From positions 1 through 9,204 of the forward strand of contig CAZGSL010000057.1 of the NCBI GenBank assembly GCA_964528445.1: 9,204 nt of DNA. Direction: 5' to 3'. The notes beneath the pieces are model-generated. The model ran no database searches and was not told the DNA's origin. It was given only the letters and a program-made list of their open reading frames with translations. The translations under genes were made by a program, and so were the position numbers. The stretch is from JAXHMM01 sp964528445 (GTDB taxonomy: Bacteria; Bacteroidota; Rhodothermia; Balneolales; Balneolaceae). Position 1 is the stretch's first letter. Each line of letters opens with the position of its first letter. Positions 6,473 through 9,204 of the stretch are shown piece by piece.

Positions 6473-7723
6473 TTGAATCATACAGACGTGATACGCAAGC
6501 AGCTATTGGTACTCTCCCTCTCCGCGCTTCTCCTGCAGGCCTGCAGCGGGAACAGCGGCAGCTTTTCCATGAATCCCGCGGGCAGCCAGAACTCCCAGTC
6601 CACCAGTGTGGAGGTGACCACCGTCGCCTCCAGTGATATCTCCGAACAGTACCGCTCCTACGGCAACATCGAGGCCCAGGAGATGGTGGAGGTCACCCCC
6701 CAGGTCTCCAACCGGATCACCGCCATCCACGCCGACCTGGGCGACACCGTGGAACAGGGAGAGGTGCTCGCTGAAATCTATGAGGCTCCCTACCGGGACG
6801 CCTATCAGCAGGCGGTCTCCCAGGTCAGCCAGAATCGAACCGCCTATGAACGCGACAGCCTCCAGTTCAACCGCCAGCAGAGCCTGTACGAGCAGGACCT
6901 GATCAGCTCCACCGAATTTGAAAACGCGAAGGCCACCTTCGAAAGCAGCAAGGCGGCCCTGGAATCGGCCATCGCCAGCATGACCCAGAGCCGGGAGGAC
7001 CTGAACAATACCGATATTACCTCACCGGTTTACGGGGTGGTCGTCTCCCGCAACATCTCGGAAGGCGACGTTGCCGGCACCGGTACCGCGGTCTACGAAA
7101 TCGCCACCCTCACCGGGTACGAGGCGAGCGTCTACCTGCCAGTGGAGGAGTGGAAAAACGTGCAGATCGGCCACCCGGTGGACGTGCGGGTCAGCAACCA
7201 GGAGGGAACCGCCGGACAGGGACGGGTAACCCGGAAGAGTCCCCGCCTCGACCCCACCACCGGGCTGGGAGAGGTGGTCTTCAGCCTGAACGATGCCGGT
7301 CCCGACATTCACCAGGGCGTGCTGGTGGAATCCATCATCAACGTGGAGACCCACGAAAACGCCGTGGTCATCCCCCGCTCGGCACTTGTGGAGAACGTGC
7401 AGACGCTGATCGAGCCCGAATCCAATACCATCCAGCTGGAGCGCTCCTACTCGGTATTTGTCGCCAACAGCGACACGGTGGCCCAGCGGCGTGAGCTGGA
7501 ACTGGGCATTGAACAGGGTGATCGCGTGGAGGTGCTGAGCGGGCTGCAGCCGGGCGACCGGATTGTGGTGACGGGACAGCAGAGCCTGGAGGACGGAACG
7601 CCCATCAGCATCGCGGGAGAGCAGGGCGTCGGGGCGGCCGATGAGATTCCCATTGAAACCGGGGCCGACAACGGCGAAGCCGGGAGTCCGGCAGACACCA
7701 GCGGAAATTCCGGCGGACAGTAA
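6473..7723 (+). CDS. RND efflux periplasmic adaptor (membrane fusion protein), lipoprotein
   Basis: The protein has about 416 residues. It begins with a lipoprotein signal ending in L21-L-Q-A-C (Cys24 from the TTG start); Gln in the lipobox is uncommon but the cysteine position fits. Order of domains: beta-strand entry at about 46-70, first half of the lipoyl/barrel-sandwich domain (VEVTPQVSNRITAIHADLGD, 72-91), an alpha-helical hairpin rich in Gln, Glu and Ala (about 105-178), second lipoyl half (ITSPVYGVVVSRNISEGDV), beta-barrel domain (about 215-295), and a membrane-proximal domain (about 297-380). The tail after about 385 is acidic and Gly-rich. The role is to bridge the RND pump to an outer membrane channel. 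The start is unsure: no ATG precedes the signal peptide. TTG at 6473 and GTG at 6488 both give a usable signal, and neither has a clear ribosome site. The permease starts 48 nt downstream, so the two form an operon. Substrate cannot be told from sequence. Confidence 0.9.
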   Translation: MNHTDVIRKQLLVLSLSALLLQACSGNSGSFSMNPAGSQNSQSTSVEVTTVASSDISEQYRSYGNIEAQEMVEVTPQVSNRITAIHADLGDTVEQGEVLAEIYEAPYRDAYQQAVSQVSQNRTAYERDSLQFNRQQSLYEQDLISSTEFENAKATFESSKAALESAIASMTQSREDLNNTDITSPVYGVVVSRNISEGDVAGTGTAVYEIATLTGYEASVYLPVEEWKNVQIGHPVDVRVSNQEGTAGQGRVTRKSPRLDPTTGLGEVVFSLNDAGPDIHQGVLVESIINVETHENAVVIPRSALVENVQTLIEPESNTIQLERSYSVFVANSDTVAQRRELELGIEQGDRVEVLSGLQPGDRIVVTGQQSLEDGTPISIAGEQGVGAADEIPIETGADNGEAGSPADTSGNSGGQ

Positions 7724-7771
7724 CCTCGGCAACCACATGAGCAGCGCAACCACGAATTTCCGAATCAGTTT

Positions 7772-9204
7772 ATGAAAGCATTAGCCAGAAAAGCTGTTGA
7801 GCGGCCGGTCACCTTCTTCATGACGGCCCTCATCGTGATAGGGTTCGGCCTCTACGGGCTCACCAACCTCAGACTGAACCTCTATCCGAACGTCAACTTC
7901 CCCACCATCACCGTCTACACCACCTACGAGGGAGTGGCGCCGGGAGATATCGAAACGCTGATCACCCGTCCCATCGAAGAGAATGTAGGAAGCATCAGCG
8001 GCGTGCGCCGTGTCCGCTCTCAGTCCAGCCAGGGCACGTCGGTGGTAAAACTGCACTTCGACTGGGGGACGGACCTCTACCGGGCGGAATCGGACGTGCG
8101 CAAGCAGCTCGACATGGTGCGGCGCACCATACCCGACCAGGCCGAGCAGCCGGTAGTCTTCTCCTACGACCCCAACCAGGAACCGATCATGGTGCTGGCC
8201 CTCACCTCCCAGATCCGGAGCCCGCGGGAGCTGCGCACCATGGCCCGGCAGGATGTGGAACAGCACCTGGAACGGATCCCCGGGATCGCTTCGACGGAGA
8301 CCTCCGGGGGATACGAGCGGCAGATCAACATTGAGATCAGCAACGAGCAGATGCGCTCCTACGACCTCTCGATCTCCACACTCGCCAGCACCCTTCAGCA
8401 GGAGAACGTGCAAGTGCCGGCGGGAGAACTGGTGGAGGGGCAGACCATCTACTCCCTGCGTACCATCGGGGAGTTCCAGGACGTCGAGCAGATCCGCAAC
8501 ACGGTCATCGCGGTACGCGAGGGACAGACCCTCAGGCTGGGAGACGTGGCGACGGTCGAGGACGGCGTCGCACAGCCTATCGGCGGCGTCCACGTGTCCG
8601 GCAACGACGGCGTGATCGTCAACATCTACCGGCAGAGCGACGCCAACGTGGTCACCGCCGCCGGCAACGTGGAGGAGAGCCTCAGCGACCTGGAGAACCA
8701 GCTGCCGGGGGACGTCGGCATCGATATTCTGACCAACAAGGCCGATTTTATTGAAATGTCCATCAGCAACCTGCTCTGGACCGGACTGCAGGCGGTCCTG
8801 CTGGTGATTCTCATCCTGCTGGCCTTCCTTCGAAACGGCCGGTCGGCCCTCATTATCGCCATCTCGATACCGGTCTCCATCATCGCCACCTTCAGCATCA
8901 TGGACTGGGCCGACCTGAGCCTGAACATCATCTCCCTGTCGGGCCTGACGCTCGCCGTGGGACTGGTGGTGGACGACGCGGTGGTGGTGCTGGAGAATAT
9001 CTTCCGTTTCCGGGAGGAGGGTGAGGGCAAAAAAGACGCCGCCGTCTTCGGGGCGCAGGAGGTGGCCGTACCCGTGGTGATCTCCACCCTCACCACCCTG
9101 GTGGTCTTCCTGCCCATCCTCTTCGTGCCCGGCATCGCGGGCTTCCTGTTCCGCGACCTGGCCCTGACCGTCTCCTTCGCCCTGGCGGTCTCCTCGGTCG
9201 TGGC
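7772..9204 (+). CDS. RND efflux inner membrane permease (HAE-type), C-terminus beyond window
   Basis: The reading frame is open for 477 codons and runs off the window end; family members are about 1000-1050 residues, so roughly half is visible. TM1 is at about 12-30, followed by the porter loop (PNVNFPTITVYTTYEGVAPG and IEENVGSISGVRRVRSQSS are typical). After the first large periplasmic loop, TM2 is at about 332-352 and TM3 at about 358-377. TM4, GLTLAVGLVVDDAVVVLENI (391-410), has the adjacent Asp pair D401-D402 of the proton relay, as in AcrB D407-D408. The signature FVPGIAGFLFRDLALT (451-466) follows; it is more compact than the AcrB version. It should form a trimer driven by proton influx and be fed by the adaptor upstream. 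ATG at 7772 is preferred because it gives the standard start with the RP-V-TFFM motif of TM1. Drug versus other hydrophobic substrate cannot be decided. No outer membrane channel gene is in view. Confidence 0.94.
   Translation, partial: MKALARKAVERPVTFFMTALIVIGFGLYGLTNLRLNLYPNVNFPTITVYTTYEGVAPGDIETLITRPIEENVGSISGVRRVRSQSSQGTSVVKLHFDWGTDLYRAESDVRKQLDMVRRTIPDQAEQPVVFSYDPNQEPIMVLALTSQIRSPRELRTMARQDVEQHLERIPGIASTETSGGYERQINIEISNEQMRSYDLSISTLASTLQQENVQVPAGELVEGQTIYSLRTIGEFQDVEQIRNTVIAVREGQTLRLGDVATVEDGVAQPIGGVHVSGNDGVIVNIYRQSDANVVTAAGNVEESLSDLENQLPGDVGIDILTNKADFIEMSISNLLWTGLQAVLLVILILLAFLRNGRSALIIAISIPVSIIATFSIMDWADLSLNIISLSGLTLAVGLVVDDAVVVLENIFRFREEGEGKKDAAVFGAQEVAVPVVISTLTTLVVFLPILFVPGIAGFLFRDLALTVSFALAVSSVV

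Overview
The window looks like a piece of a draft genome or metagenome bin from a GC-rich member of the Bacteroidota/Balneolota/Rhodothermota assemblage. This is an inference from several features: a CrtI phytoene desaturase, LytS/LytTR signalling, a C-terminal-aromatic outer membrane protein, envelope lipoproteins and few clear Shine-Dalgarno sites, all in Gram-negative, strongly GC-biased coding sequence. There is no rRNA or marker gene to fix the lineage. A run of exactly 100 N (4946-5045) marks a scaffold join, so the order and orientation of the left and right halves depend on the assembly.

Left of the gap: a complete tRNA-Thr(CGT) is followed on the + strand by an RlpA-type lipoprotein (peptidoglycan lytic transglycosylase with a SPOR domain) and, 4 nt later, by a CrtI-type phytoene desaturase. 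Converging on these from the - strand is a probable operon: a LytS-type membrane sensor kinase, a LytTR response regulator whose start overlaps the kinase end by 14 nt, and, 82 nt further on, a small transaldolase of the TalC/FSA-like subfamily. The transaldolase ends only 7 nt from the crtI stop.

Right of the gap: the C-terminal 381 residues of an outer membrane beta-barrel protein with an N-terminal conserved domain that I cannot assign a function. It ends in a polyglycine stretch and Arg-Phe-Phe, and is followed by a strong rho-independent terminator. After a 281-nt intergenic region comes an RND efflux pair on the + strand: a lipoprotein periplasmic adaptor, then the inner membrane permease, cut by the window end at residue 477. 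No TolC-type outer membrane channel is in view.

Most of the window is recognisable envelope, carotenoid, central-carbon and efflux biology. I see no CRISPR array, transposon, phage or defence system. The best candidates for something undescribed are the truncated outer membrane protein next to the gap and whatever the gap hides.
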